A stretch of 33,195 nt of DNA from Nocardia amamiensis NBRC 102102. GTDB lineage: Bacteria > Actinomycetota > Actinomycetes > Mycobacteriales > Mycobacteriaceae. The stretch's first letter is position 1, and each line of letters starts with the position of its first letter. Positions 16,434-24,697 of this stretch are shown here, piece after piece. The stretch is from positions 1-33,195 of the forward strand of contig NZ_BDBA01000147.1 of assembly GCF_001612745.1 (NCBI RefSeq), read 5' to 3'. The position numbers and the translations under genes are program-made. The notes beneath the pieces are model-generated. The model saw nothing but the letters and a program-made list of their open reading frames with translations, did no database searches and was not told where the DNA came from.

Positions 16434-16976
16434 ATGCGTCGCTTGCTCCTGCTGATTGTTTCCCTTGTGACCTTCGCCGGTCTGTGGATCGCGCCCGGCC
16501 CCGCGTCCGCTGCTCCCGATTGCACCGCGACCTGGGGTTCACTACCCAAGACCAGCCAGACCCGATCGGTCGCGACGCTGACCGGCGTGCGCGCCGGACG
16601 ACACGAGTGCTTCGACCGGCTGGTGTTCGATATCGCCGGACCGGTCACCGGGTACCACGTCGGCTATGTCGAGCGGGTCGCCATGGATGGCTCCGGCGCA
16701 CTCGTCCCGTTGCGCGGCGGCGCTGCGCTGAGCATCAGCCTCAACGCCCCCGCTCACGACGACGCGTACAACGCCACCTACAACCCCGGCGACCGCGCCG
16801 AGCTCGCCGGCGTGCGGGATTACCGAACCTTCCGGCAGGTGGCCTGGGCGGGCTCCTTCGAGGGCCAGACCACGGTCGGGCTCGGGGTGCGCGCCCGGTT
16901 GCCGTTCCAGGTGCACACCCTCACCGGACCGGGCAGCGGATCGCGCATCGTGGTCGACGTAGCACACACCTGGTGA
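16434..16976 (+). CDS. secreted AMIN-like domain protein
   Basis: 180 aa. A clear Sec signal peptide (MRRLLLLIVSLVTFAGLWIAPGPASA, cut after about residue 26) leads to a single beta-rich domain. The sequence SVATLTGVRAGRHECFDRLVFDIAGPVTGYHVGYV matches the actinobacterial AMIN-like family. Cys30 and Cys59 may form a disulfide. There is no lipobox, so it should be released or wall-associated. AMIN-type domains often bind cell-wall polymers; the function here is unproven. GAAGG precedes the ATG. It is followed 33 nt later by the S9 peptidase. Confidence 0.75.
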   Translation: MRRLLLLIVSLVTFAGLWIAPGPASAAPDCTATWGSLPKTSQTRSVATLTGVRAGRHECFDRLVFDIAGPVTGYHVGYVERVAMDGSGALVPLRGGAALSISLNAPAHDDAYNATYNPGDRAELAGVRDYRTFRQVAWAGSFEGQTTVGLGVRARLPFQVHTLTGPGSGSRIVVDVAHTW

Positions 16977-17009
16977 ACCCGATTTGCGCCGCTCGGCAAC
17001 AATGTGGGC

Positions 17010-19067
17010 ATGAGCGGCGTTGAGCAGATCGTGACCGACCCTTACCTCTGGCTCGAAGAAGTGACCGACGAGCGGGCCCTGGACTGGGCTCGCGCACACA
17101 ACGCCGTCGTGCACGAGCGGTTCGCCGGCTCGGAGCGCTTCGGCGAGCTCGAACGCCGCATTCTGGACATGCTCGACACGGACACCAAGATCGCGTACCC
17201 GGCACGTCGCGGTCCATGGCTGTACAACTTCTGGCGGGACGCGCAGCACCCGCGCGGCCTGTGGCGGCGCACCACGTTCGCCGAGTACGGCAAGGACGCC
17301 CCCGACTGGGACGTCCTGATCGACCTGGATGCGGTCGCCGCCGCCGAGGACGAGAACTGGGTGTGGGGCGGTGCCGCGGTGCTGCGCCCGGAGCAGTCCC
17401 GCGCGCTGGTCAGCCTGTCGCGCGGCGGTGCCGACGCGAAGGTGGTGCGCGAGTTCGACCTCGAGCGCAGGGTGTTCCTCGACCCCGAGGAGGGCGGCTA
17501 CTTCCTGCCGGAGGCGAAGTCGGAGATCCGGTGGATCGATATCGACTCGGTGTACATCGGCACCGATTTCGGGCCTGGCTCGCTGACCGATTCAGGGTAT
17601 CCGCGGATCGCGAAACTGTGGCGCCGCGGCACCCCGTTGGCCGAGGCGACAACAGTCTTCGAGGGCGAGCCGAGCGATGTCGCGGTCTCGGCGGGCTACG
17701 ACCGGACGCCGGGCTACGAGCGGCACTACATCGGGCGCGCCACGGACTTCTTCAACGAGGAGGTCTACCTGCTCGAGGCGGACGGCACGCTGCGGTACCT
17801 GGACATCCCCAGCGACGCCAGCGAGTCCTGGTACAAGGACTGGCTGCTGGTCCGGCTGAAATCGCCGTGGGAGGTGGGCGGGAAGACCTTCCCCGCGGGC
17901 GCGCTGCTGGCCACCGATTTCGAGAAGTTCCTGTCCGGCGCCCGCGAATTCGAGGTGATCTTCACACCGGACCCGCATACCTCGCTGCACGGGTACGGCT
18001 GGACGGAGAATCACCTGCTGCTGGTCACGCTCGAGGACGTGCAGACCAAGCTCCATGTGCTCACCCCCAGCGAGGCAGGATGGCGGCGCGAGCCGCTGGC
18101 CGATACCCCGCCGATGGCAACCACCAGCGTGCTGAACCTGGACCCGCTGGAGGGCGGCGACGAGTTCATGCTGAACACCAGCGGATTCACCACCCCGGCC
18201 ACCCTGCTGGCCAGCGCCGTCGGCGGGCAGACCGAACAGCTGAAGCAGGAGCCCGGCTTCTTCGACGCCGAGGGGGTCGAGACCGAGCAGTTCTTCGCCG
18301 AGTCCGCCGACGGCACGCGGGTGCCGTACTTCGTGATCCGCCACCGCGACCGCAAGGGCATGCCCGGGCCGACGGTGATGTCCGGCTACGGCGGCTTCGA
18401 GGTGTCGCGTACCCCGGGCTACAGCGGCGCGTCGGGCATGGGCTGGCTGGAGCGCGGCGGCACCTGGGTGATGACCAACATCCGCGGTGGCGGCGAGTAC
18501 GGGCCGCAGTGGCACACTTCGGTGCAGAAGGCCAACCGGCACAAGGTGTACGAGGACTTCTCCGCCATCGCCGAAGACCTTGTCACACGCGGCATCACCA
18601 CCGCCGACCAGCTCGGCGCCGTCGGCGGCAGCAACGGCGGGCTGCTCATGGGCGTGATGCTGACCCGCTATCCCGAACTGTTCGGCGCGATCGTCTGCCA
18701 GGTGCCGCTGCTGGATATGAAGCGCTACCACCTGCTGCTCGCGGGCGCCTCGTGGATGGCCGAGTACGGCGACCCGGACAAGCCGGAGGAATGGGAGTAC
18801 ATCAGCAAGTACTCGCCCTACCAGAACGCGCGCGCCGACCGCGCCTACCCGCCGATCCTGCTCACCACCTCGACCAGGGACGACCGGGTGCACCCCGGCC
18901 ACGCCAGGAAGATGGCCGCGCTGCTGGAGGCACAGGGCCACGAATTCTGGTACCACGAGAACATCGAGGGCGGCCATGGCGGCGCGGCGGACAACAAGCA
19001 ATCCGCGTTCCAGGCGGCGCTGATCTACGAGTTCTTCATCCAGATGCTGATCGAACGACGGAAATAA
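17010..19067 (+). CDS. prolyl oligopeptidase family serine peptidase (S9A)
   Basis: 685 aa, close to the usual size. The N-terminal segment DPYLWLEEVTDERALDWARAHN leads into a seven-bladed propeller gate (about 70-410), then the alpha/beta-hydrolase domain. Catalytic residues: Ser541 in GGSNGGLL, an Asp in TSTRDDRVHPGHA (624 or 625), and His656 in EGGHGGA. It should hydrolyse short peptides in the cytosol; no signal peptide is visible. It resembles the M. tuberculosis peptidase encoded near lpdC. Start: ATG at 17010 or GTG at 17004, neither with a strong ribosome-binding site. Confidence 0.92.
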   Translation: MSGVEQIVTDPYLWLEEVTDERALDWARAHNAVVHERFAGSERFGELERRILDMLDTDTKIAYPARRGPWLYNFWRDAQHPRGLWRRTTFAEYGKDAPDWDVLIDLDAVAAAEDENWVWGGAAVLRPEQSRALVSLSRGGADAKVVREFDLERRVFLDPEEGGYFLPEAKSEIRWIDIDSVYIGTDFGPGSLTDSGYPRIAKLWRRGTPLAEATTVFEGEPSDVAVSAGYDRTPGYERHYIGRATDFFNEEVYLLEADGTLRYLDIPSDASESWYKDWLLVRLKSPWEVGGKTFPAGALLATDFEKFLSGAREFEVIFTPDPHTSLHGYGWTENHLLLVTLEDVQTKLHVLTPSEAGWRREPLADTPPMATTSVLNLDPLEGGDEFMLNTSGFTTPATLLASAVGGQTEQLKQEPGFFDAEGVETEQFFAESADGTRVPYFVIRHRDRKGMPGPTVMSGYGGFEVSRTPGYSGASGMGWLERGGTWVMTNIRGGGEYGPQWHTSVQKANRHKVYEDFSAIAEDLVTRGITTADQLGAVGGSNGGLLMGVMLTRYPELFGAIVCQVPLLDMKRYHLLLAGASWMAEYGDPDKPEEWEYISKYSPYQNARADRAYPPILLTTSTRDDRVHPGHARKMAALLEAQGHEFWYHENIEGGHGGAADNKQSAFQAALIYEFFIQMLIERRK

Positions 19068-19100
19068 CCTCCACGAACGCCGCCGGATTCGCGCGCAGGC

Positions 19101-19958
19101 CTATCGGTCGCGCAGCCACTTCTCGATCTGGTCGACGGTGCTGGTGTACTGCCGGATCCAGCCGTTGTGGCCGAGCGCTTCCGGCTGCCGCCAGCGTGTT
19201 ACCTCCGCGTTCGGCAGTTTGTCCAGCAGGTGCTCGGCGGAGCTGGGCGGAGTGAGCTCGTCGCCGGTCATCGTGATGGACAGGACGGGCAGTTTCAGCC
19301 GCGCGATCCGCTCCTCGTAATCGATGTCGGCGCCCACCGGAACGAATCGGCCGGTGCGGGCCAGCCGGGCCCAGTCCGAGATCAGCACCTTGGACTGGCG
19401 GCCGAAACCCATCGAGACGCGGTCGCCCGGCCAGAAGCCGGCCAGGTTCGCCGTCAGCGACATCGCCGCGGTGCCGACCAGCATGCCGGGACCCGAAAGT
19501 CCGCGGTAGCCGCGGTAATACGGGGTGCCGGAGGCGACCAGCACCAGCCCGCCCAGCCTGCCCCGGATACGGGCGGCGTACATCACGCCGAGCTGGCCGC
19601 CCATGCTGTGGCCGAGCAGGTACGGCGTGCTGTCCGGGAACTGGTCGCGCACCACCTCGAAGATCGCCGGGAAGTCGACCGAGACCAGCTCGTGGTAGCC
19701 GAAAGTGCTGGCGGAGCTCGGCTTCGGTCTGCTGTCGCCGTTGCCGCGCAGCTCGCCGACGGCCACGTCGAACCCGCGCGCGGCTAGGCCCGAGGCGAAC
19801 AGTTCGTAGTATCCGGCCGGAACGCCGAGACCGGGCACGATCACCACGACCGGGCGAGGCGCGTCCGGCGTGACCGGACGCCGGTGCGCGCCCTCGGCCG
19901 GGAGCAACCGCACCGGAACCGTGGTGCCGTCCGGCATCTGGATCGGAACTGTCTGCAT
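19101..19958 (-). CDS. alpha/beta-hydrolase (serine esterase/lipase-like)
   Basis: 285 aa. The oxyanion-loop region is VVIVPGLGVPAGYYELFASGLAARGFDVAVGELRGNGDS. The nucleophile elbow is GHSMGG with Ser118. The likely acid is Asp in SITMTGDELTPPSSAEHL and the His is in EALGHNGWIRQY. There is no signal peptide. It lies 40 nt downstream of a TetR gene on the same strand, so the two may form one transcript. Its 3' end faces the S9 peptidase. Substrate unknown. Confidence 0.85.
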   Translation of the reverse strand: MQTVPIQMPDGTTVPVRLLPAEGAHRRPVTPDAPRPVVVIVPGLGVPAGYYELFASGLAARGFDVAVGELRGNGDSRPKPSSASTFGYHELVSVDFPAIFEVVRDQFPDSTPYLLGHSMGGQLGVMYAARIRGRLGGLVLVASGTPYYRGYRGLSGPGMLVGTAAMSLTANLAGFWPGDRVSMGFGRQSKVLISDWARLARTGRFVPVGADIDYEERIARLKLPVLSITMTGDELTPPSSAEHLLDKLPNAEVTRWRQPEALGHNGWIRQYTSTVDQIEKWLRDR

Positions 19959-19998
19959 GTCCGCACGCTACCGCGCCGCTCAGGCCCCTGCGCGCACG

Positions 19999-20631
19999 CT
20001 ATGCGCGGACCGCGCCGATGATCACCTTGCTCAGCACCCGGATGACGTCGTCCAGCGGCGGGCGCGGATCGGCGCCGCTCCACGAATCCACCACGTAGTT
20101 GACCGCGCCGATGACCGCGAGCACGCGCATCTCGTAGTCACCGGTGGGTATCTCACCGTGCAGGGCCGCGTCCTCGGTGGCTCCGGCCAGTAGCGAGCCC
20201 CACTCCCGGCGCACCGCGAGGCGGAACTTCTCCACCTTCGGGCCCGCGCCGACGACCTCGACCAGCGCGACGCGCGCCTTGCGCGGATCGGATCCGATGG
20301 ATTCGACGTAGGCGCGCACGGCGGCGTCGATGACATCCAACGCGCTCGCACCGGATTTCGCGTCCAACGCCTTCTTCACAGCGTCCCGCGACTCCCGATC
20401 GATCTGCTCGTAGAGCTCTAGAAGTAGCGATTCGCGACCGGTGAACTCCTCGTAGAACTGTCGCGAGGACAGTCCGGCGTCCTTGCAGATGGCGCCGACC
20501 GAACTATTGGCGTAGCCGTCGCGTGCGAAGACCGTCAGGCCTGACTCCAGAAAACGCGCACGCCGCTGACGTTGCCGGTCCTCCACGGGTTGCCCGGCAT
20601 ACATTCGACCCGTATTCGCATCCTGTGACAT
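19999..20631 (-). CDS. TetR/AcrR-family regulator
   Basis: 210 aa. The helix-turn-helix domain covers about residues 20-70: RQRRARFLESGLTVFARDGYANSSVGAICKDAGLSSRQFYEEFTGRESLLLELYEQI. A helical ligand domain follows. The ATG at 20631 is chosen; an in-frame TTG at 20643 and an ATG at 20604 are alternatives. A TATTGT box lies 8 nt upstream of 20631, inside the U-rich tail of the hairpin at 20650-20684, so this gene may have its own short-leader promoter there. It probably controls the hydrolase downstream. Confidence 0.82.
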   Translation of the reverse strand: MSQDANTGRMYAGQPVEDRQRQRRARFLESGLTVFARDGYANSSVGAICKDAGLSSRQFYEEFTGRESLLLELYEQIDRESRDAVKKALDAKSGASALDVIDAAVRAYVESIGSDPRKARVALVEVVGAGPKVEKFRLAVRREWGSLLAGATEDAALHGEIPTGDYEMRVLAVIGAVNYVVDSWSGADPRPPLDDVIRVLSKVIIGAVRA

Positions 20632-20649
20632 TGGGCCAGACAATACAGA

Positions 20650-20684
20650 AAGGGCCCGATCGCATCGTCATCGATCGGGCCCTT
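20650..20684 (-). terminator. strong intrinsic terminator for minus-strand transcripts
   Basis: Perfect 13-bp arms, AAGGGCCCGATCG at 20650-20662 and its complement at 20672-20684, with a 9-base loop. In the minus-strand RNA the stem is followed by a U-rich tail (UUUCUGUAUUGU). On the plus strand no T-run follows, so it serves leftward transcription. Confidence 0.8.
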
Positions 20685-20902
20685 CGTGAGAACCTTCGGC
20701 CGAACACGCGTTTGCCGAAAGTTGGCTGTACAGTGGCTAGCTCATTAATTGGTCGCCGGACCAGAAGCCCGGCGACCATAGTAGTTTCCGCAGACGCACG
20801 TTCGTTAGCGGATAAGCCATTCAGCAACTCCGATCTGACCGTATGACTTGCCTGTCACTGGCTATTTGCCGACACAGACGATACCCAGGAGCTCCGCGTT
20901 TG
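20650..20902 (-). ncRNA. candidate small RNA (or attenuated leader) upstream of tetR
   Basis: The region between the HAD gene stop (20940) and tetR is visibly AT-richer than the rest of the window and has no coding frame. On the minus strand a TAAAAT box (20909-20914) could start an RNA near 20902 that runs about 250 nt to the strong terminator. It contains a perfect 9-bp hairpin, GGTCGCCGG/CCGGCGACC, at about 20751-20777. A ~10-bp stem (AAC-U-UUCGGC with GCCGAA-G-GUU) follows. The -35 match is poor. Size and build recall stationary-phase actinobacterial sRNAs such as Ms1, but I cannot show homology. It could instead be a tetR leader attenuator. Confidence 0.45.
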
Positions 20903-20939
20903 CGGGCAATTTTAGAGGGAAACCGTAGAATTTTTTGAA

Positions 20940-21764
20940 TCAAACCGATTCGCCGGTTACGGGAGATTCGCCCGCTGCGCGCAGATCGGCCAGTAAATCG
21001 GGTAACGCGGCCACGGAATCGATGACGTGATCGGGCGAACGCTCGGCCGACGCCAGCACTCCGGGCCGGAATTTTCCGGTGCGCACCAACACGCCGGTCA
21101 ACCCGACGTCTTGCGCCGCAAGCACATCCGAGTGCAGATCATCACCGATCATCAACACCTCCGCCGGATCGAGCCCCATCAATTCCGCGCAGGTGCGGAA
21201 GCCCGGCGCGGCGGGCTTTCCGACCACCTCGATCCGCGCGTTTCCCGCGGCCTCCAAGCCGGGTATGTACGCACCCGCATCGATGCACAGTCCATCGGCC
21301 GTCGCCCAGGTGAGCCCGCTGTGCATGGCGACGACCGGCACGCCGTCCAGCATCAGCTCCGCCACCCGGCTCAGCGCCGGATGCGTGAACTCCGGTCCCG
21401 CTCCGCCGATTACCACCACGTCGGGCCGGTCTTCCGCCAGCGTCACTCCGGTGAGGTCCGCCGCGATATCGCCGTGGTTGAGCATCCAGACGCCGGCGCC
21501 GGGATAACGCCGCCGCACGAACTCGGCGGTGAGCCTTGCAGCCGTGACGATCTCGGCGGGCTCGACGTCGATTCCGGTGTCGCACAGTCGTTCCGCGATC
21601 TCGGCGCAGGTCCGCGAGGTGGTATTGGTGAGGAACGCCCGGCGCAGTCCGCTCTCGCGGATCCGGCGCACCGCGGCGGCGGCGCCCTCGATCTCCTGCC
21701 AGGAGGTCACCAGGACGCCGTCGATGTCGTACAGCACGCCTCGGATCCGGCCGCGGTCGGACAT
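20940..21764 (-). CDS. HAD-superfamily IIA phosphatase (LHPP/NagD-like)
   Basis: 274 aa. Motif I is DIDGVL with the Asp nucleophile and Asp acid. Motif II is FLTNTTSR, the motif III Lys is in VVGKPAAPGF, and motif IV is GDDLHSDVLAAQDVG. The cap between motifs II and III is the large IIA type. Substrate is likely a small sugar or amino-acid phosphate, not predictable further. The ATG at 21764 has TACGCT 6 nt upstream and no ribosome-binding site, consistent with a leaderless message. A much longer upstream open frame is not supported. Confidence 0.85.
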   Translation of the reverse strand: MSDRGRIRGVLYDIDGVLVTSWQEIEGAAAAVRRIRESGLRRAFLTNTTSRTCAEIAERLCDTGIDVEPAEIVTAARLTAEFVRRRYPGAGVWMLNHGDIAADLTGVTLAEDRPDVVVIGGAGPEFTHPALSRVAELMLDGVPVVAMHSGLTWATADGLCIDAGAYIPGLEAAGNARIEVVGKPAAPGFRTCAELMGLDPAEVLMIGDDLHSDVLAAQDVGLTGVLVRTGKFRPGVLASAERSPDHVIDSVAALPDLLADLRAAGESPVTGESV

Positions 21765-21859
21765 GGCTTCAGCGTACGACCAACGACCTTCCAGCGCCCG
21801 GGGGCGATCCCCGATGGCCTGGACCGGCGGCTCGGCGCATCCACCCTGACTTAGTCTGA

Positions 21860-22114
21860 AGTACGCCCACCGCGCTGCTCTACGGACTCGGGACGGCCGT
21901 GCCGCTGGTCTTAGGTGCCGCGGTCGGATTGCACTGGCAGCTACCGAAAGCGGTGCTCGCCTCGCTGATGGCCTTCGTGCAGGCATTCGCCGGCGGCGCG
22001 ACGATCGCGGTGCTCGCCGACTCGCTGATGCCCGAGGCATACCGCGAGGGCGGCTGGTGGGTCGGAATGGCAACGGCGGCGGGCTTTCTCGTAGCCTTCG
22101 TAGTCGGCGGCTGA
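21860..22114 (+). pseudogene. C-terminal remnant of a ZIP-family metal transporter
   Basis: 84 residues remain open after an in-frame stop at 21857. They read TALLYGLGTAVPLVLGAAVGL, then LASLMAFVQAFAGGATIAVLADSLMPEAYREGG and GMATAAGFLVAF. These match the last membrane helices of ZIP zinc/metal permeases, including the MPEAYREGG signature. The N-terminal two thirds are missing and the HAD gene promoter occupies that place. No start or ribosome-binding site is seen, so it is read as a decayed gene. Confidence 0.65.
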
Positions 22115-22279
22115 GGCAGCGCTCAGCACCGGCGACGACCGCGTCCAGCAGACCGGCGAAGCGATAACCCAAGTCCTCGCGACGCAACCGCCCGCAGGCC
22201 GTGCCGTCGACCGCTACGGTTCACGGGCGCACGCTGACCGCCCGCGCTGGTTGGCCCCGCGCTGCTTCAGGCCGCGCGA

Positions 22280-22732
22280 TCACACAGTCGGCTCCGGGCG
22301 AATGGTGTCCAGCCGGTCGGCGCAGCGAACCAGCAGGGCGAGCATCGTCGCTCGCTCGTCCTCGGTGAATTCCTCGGCCAAAGCGCGTTCGACCCGGATG
22401 GCGCGGGCGTCCGCGTCGCGCATCACCGCCGCGCCCTCGTCGGTCAGGGTCGTCTCCAGCACGTTCTTGTGCCACGTGTGCGGGGTGCGCGCGATCAGCC
22501 CGCGATCCTGCAGGTTGCTCAGCACCGTGTTCATGGTCGGCGGGGTGACTCCGCACAACCGCGCCAGAGCGGCGGCCGAGATGCCCGGATTCTCGGCGAG
22601 GAACAGCAGCGCGGCGTACTGCGAGACGGTGATGCCTGCAGGCTTCAACGCGGCGTTCTTGGCCGCGTTCAGGGATTGCTCGGCGCGCTTGAGATACGAG
22701 CCGATCCGTTCGGAGGCGGGCATGGGCGTCAT
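22280..22732 (-). CDS. MarR-family regulator
   Basis: 150 aa winged-helix regulator. The core is ITVSQYAALLFLAENPGISAAALARLCGVTPPTMNTVLSNLQDRGLIAR, with the wing in HTWHKNVLETTLTDEGAAV. The ATG at 22732 has a TACGAT box exactly 6 nt upstream, pointing to a leaderless transcript. It is divergent from an SMP-30-like lipoprotein gene. An AT-rich palindrome sits between them, the usual MarR autoregulated layout. Confidence 0.87.
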   Translation of the reverse strand: MTPMPASERIGSYLKRAEQSLNAAKNAALKPAGITVSQYAALLFLAENPGISAAALARLCGVTPPTMNTVLSNLQDRGLIARTPHTWHKNVLETTLTDEGAAVMRDADARAIRVERALAEEFTEDERATMLALLVRCADRLDTIRPEPTV

Positions 22733-22777
22733 GACGGCATCGTATCCGCACGTCTTCTCGGAAGAGTATTGACGATA

Positions 22778-22795
22778 ATTAGAACTCTAATCTAA
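22778..22795. promoter_or_regulatory. putative MarR operator
   Basis: Inverted repeat ATTAGA-AC-TCTAAT at 22778-22791. The TCTAA half is repeated directly at 22791-22795. It lies in the 122-base gap between the divergent marR and SMP-30-like genes. It is AT-rich in a GC-rich window, as is common for MarR sites. Confidence 0.6.
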
Positions 22796-22854
22796 ATTCG
22801 TGCTCACACTTTTAAGTGATCACATCTGATCGCATGATCTCGAAGAGGTAGAGG

Positions 22855-23853
22855 ATGTCCCACACACTGCCCCGGCGCATCGTGTCGACCCTGGTCGCCG
22901 GAATCGCGAGCACCGCGCTGGTGGCCTGCGGAACCGGCGACGATGCGCCCGCCACGCACGTCCACACCGCTTACGAACTCCCCGGCGACCGGGTCTACCC
23001 GGAAGGCATCGCGCTGGACGCCCGCACCGGAGACAGCTACGTCGGCTCCTACGCCACGGGCGCCGTCTATCGCGCGACGCCGAACGCTCAGCGGGCCGAA
23101 GTCTTCCTGCCCGAAGGCGCACACGGCCACAAGACGGCCAACGGCTTGAAAGTCGACGCGGCGGGCCGATTGTGGGTGACCGACTCGACCACCGGCGTCG
23201 CGGTGTACGACATCGCGACTCGCTCGCTGCTGGCCGACTTCACCGTGCCCGGCGGCGATCCGCGCTTCGTGAACGACCTTGCCATTACCTCGGACGGCAC
23301 GGCGTACTTGACCGACAGCATCCGCTCGGTCATCTATCGCGTCACCCCCGGCCAGCTGGCCGCCGCGATCGCCCAGGCGGGACGCGGAGAGTTGACTCCG
23401 CACGTCGACCTGCGCTCGGCCATCGGACCGATCGAGCCGGGCACCTTCACCCTGAACGGCATCGTCGCCGACCCGGCGGGCCGCTATCTGCTCACGGTCG
23501 ACATGCCCCGCGGCGACCTGTACCGCATCGCCCTGACTCCGGAAGCGAACCCCATCACCAAAGTGACCCTGCACGGCGGCGATCTCCGGCAGGGCGACGG
23601 ACTCGACCTGCGCGACGGCACCCTGTGGGTCGCCCACAACACGACCAACACCATCAGCCGCTGGACCATCTCCGACGACGGCACCACCGCCACGCGCACG
23701 CACCAGCAGACCGACGCATCCCTCGGCATCCCCACGACTCTGGTCCGCGACGGGAACCGAACCCTGGTCGTCTCATCCCAATTCGACAAGGGCGGCCCGA
23801 TGGGCCCGGGCACCCCGAACCCTTTCGCGGTGGTCACCGTCGACGGAATCTGA
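22855..23853 (+). CDS. SMP-30/gluconolactonase-like beta-propeller lipoprotein
   Basis: 332 aa. The signal peptide ends in a lipobox LVAC with Cys25, so it should be attached to the outer face of the membrane. The rest forms NHL/SMP-30-type propeller blades: VYPEGIALDARTGDSYVGSYATGAVYRATP, TANGLKVDAAGRLWVTDSTTGVAVYD, FVNDLAITSDGTAYLTDSIRSVIYRV and LNGIVADPAGRYLLTVDMPRGDLYRI. The family includes lactonases, but many members are binding scaffolds, so enzyme activity is not assured. AGAGG lies just before the ATG. Likely controlled by the divergent MarR protein. Confidence 0.8.
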   Translation: MSHTLPRRIVSTLVAGIASTALVACGTGDDAPATHVHTAYELPGDRVYPEGIALDARTGDSYVGSYATGAVYRATPNAQRAEVFLPEGAHGHKTANGLKVDAAGRLWVTDSTTGVAVYDIATRSLLADFTVPGGDPRFVNDLAITSDGTAYLTDSIRSVIYRVTPGQLAAAIAQAGRGELTPHVDLRSAIGPIEPGTFTLNGIVADPAGRYLLTVDMPRGDLYRIALTPEANPITKVTLHGGDLRQGDGLDLRDGTLWVAHNTTNTISRWTISDDGTTATRTHQQTDASLGIPTTLVRDGNRTLVVSSQFDKGGPMGPGTPNPFAVVTVDGI

Positions 23854-23855
23854 CC

Positions 23856-23927
23856 CCGAACGCCGGAAGCCGGCCCACCCGGAGGTGGGCCGGCTTCCGG
23901 TTCGACAGATGGTGCCGGGTGGCCGAC
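23856..23927. repeat. duplicated copy of the groEL2 terminator region
   Basis: These 72 bases match 24698-24770, the sequence just beyond the groEL2 stop. By eye there are two substitutions and one 1-base gap. They contain a perfect 17-bp hairpin (23863-23879 with 23884-23900, loop CGGA), extended by CGAA/TTCG across a 2-base bulge. Here the hairpin also serves as terminator of the SMP-30-like gene, whose stop is at 23851-23853. Confidence 0.9.
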
Positions 23928-23977
23928 CGCTCCTGCAGCTTCTCACCGTCGCAGTCCGAGTCGGAGTTCTCGATCTC
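23928..23977 (-). pseudogene. groEL2 internal fragment
   Basis: These 50 bases match 25300-25349 inside groEL2 with three mismatches. On the minus strand they encode EIENSDSDCDGEKLQER, against EIENSDSDYDREKLQER in the intact chaperonin. The piece is joined directly to the duplicated terminator copy, skipping about 530 bases that in the real gene lie between codon region 25300 and the stop. It is a broken remnant with no coding role. Confidence 0.88.
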
Positions 23978-24007
23978 TTGCCTTGTGGCGGTCACTAGAC
24001 TCGTCGC

Positions 24008-24274
24008 ATGACGTCCGCACACGACTACGAGGAACTCCACCACCTCGTAGACCGGCTTACCCCCGCCCAGGCGCGGCACCTTCGGTTACTCGTGTCAGAA
24101 GACCCTGAGCTCTCCACTGCGGCCGCCGCCGCTGACGAAACCGACGATGACGGTGTGCCGGATGCCCTCTTGTCCTTGGCTGGGATCTGGGAGTCGGGCA
24201 GGACCGACACGGCGGAACGCCACGACGAGTACATCCGCGAGCGTCTCCGTCGACGGCGTTCCGAATGGGAGTGA
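24008..24274 (+). CDS. antitoxin-like protein of a VapBC-type module
   Basis: 88 aa, acidic middle and basic end. The N-terminus DYEELHHLVDRLTPAQARHLRLLV is a pattern seen in small actinobacterial antitoxins. The C-terminal RHDEYIRERLRRRRSEWE would contact the toxin. A TAGACT box lies 6 nt before the ATG, so the message is probably leaderless. Its stop overlaps the toxin GTG by 4 bases (GTGA), the coupled layout of vapBC operons. Flanked on both sides by copies of groEL2 3' sequence. Confidence 0.75.
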   Translation: MTSAHDYEELHHLVDRLTPAQARHLRLLVSEDPELSTAAAAADETDDDGVPDALLSLAGIWESGRTDTAERHDEYIRERLRRRRSEWE

Positions 24275-24680
24275 CAACAACCGTTCTGGATACCGGCCCT
24301 CTTGTCGCCATGATGGACCGAAGCGACAACCGACACAAAGAATGTGCCGAGTTCTTCGCCAGCCTGCGCGGCACGCGGCTATACCCGCGCCGGTGATGAT
24401 CGAGGTCTGCTGGCTGTTGGAAGCACGTCCCGATATCGAAGCCACGTTCCTCGACCGTGTCCAGCAGGGCGTCTTCGAACTTGTTTCGCTGACCAAGCCG
24501 GATATCGGGCGGATCGCCGAGTTGGTGCGCCAGTACGCGGATCTTCCCTTGGGAACGGTCGACGCGTCCGTCGTGGCAGTCGCCGAACGATTCGATGCCG
24601 ATCGAGTGGCAACCCTCGACCGCAAACACTTCAGCGTGGTTCGCCCCGCGCACATAGGTGCATTCACCCTGCTGCCGTAG
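24271..24680 (+). pseudogene. VapC-like PIN-domain toxin, frameshifted
   Basis: The GTG at 24271 starts MTTTVLDTGPLVAMMDRSDNRHKECAEFFASLRGTRL, a PIN-domain N-terminus with the first metal-binding Asp (Asp7). This frame then hits TGA at 24394. Another frame continues the domain without a gap: IPAPVMIEVCWLLEARPDIEATFL, LPLGTVDASVVAVAERF and VATLDRKHF, with the other acidic residues, ending at 24680. One missing base near 24379-24381 explains the break. Restored, the protein would be about 136 aa, normal for an RNA-cleaving VapC. It is either a real inactivating mutation or a sequencing error. Confidence 0.8.
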
Positions 24681-24697
24681 AACAAGTAAGCCGAGGA

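Noticed and set aside
24370..24400. Programmed ribosomal frameshift in the PIN toxin gene
   Set aside because: No slippery heptamer or following stem-loop is visible at the junction; a simple base loss explains it.
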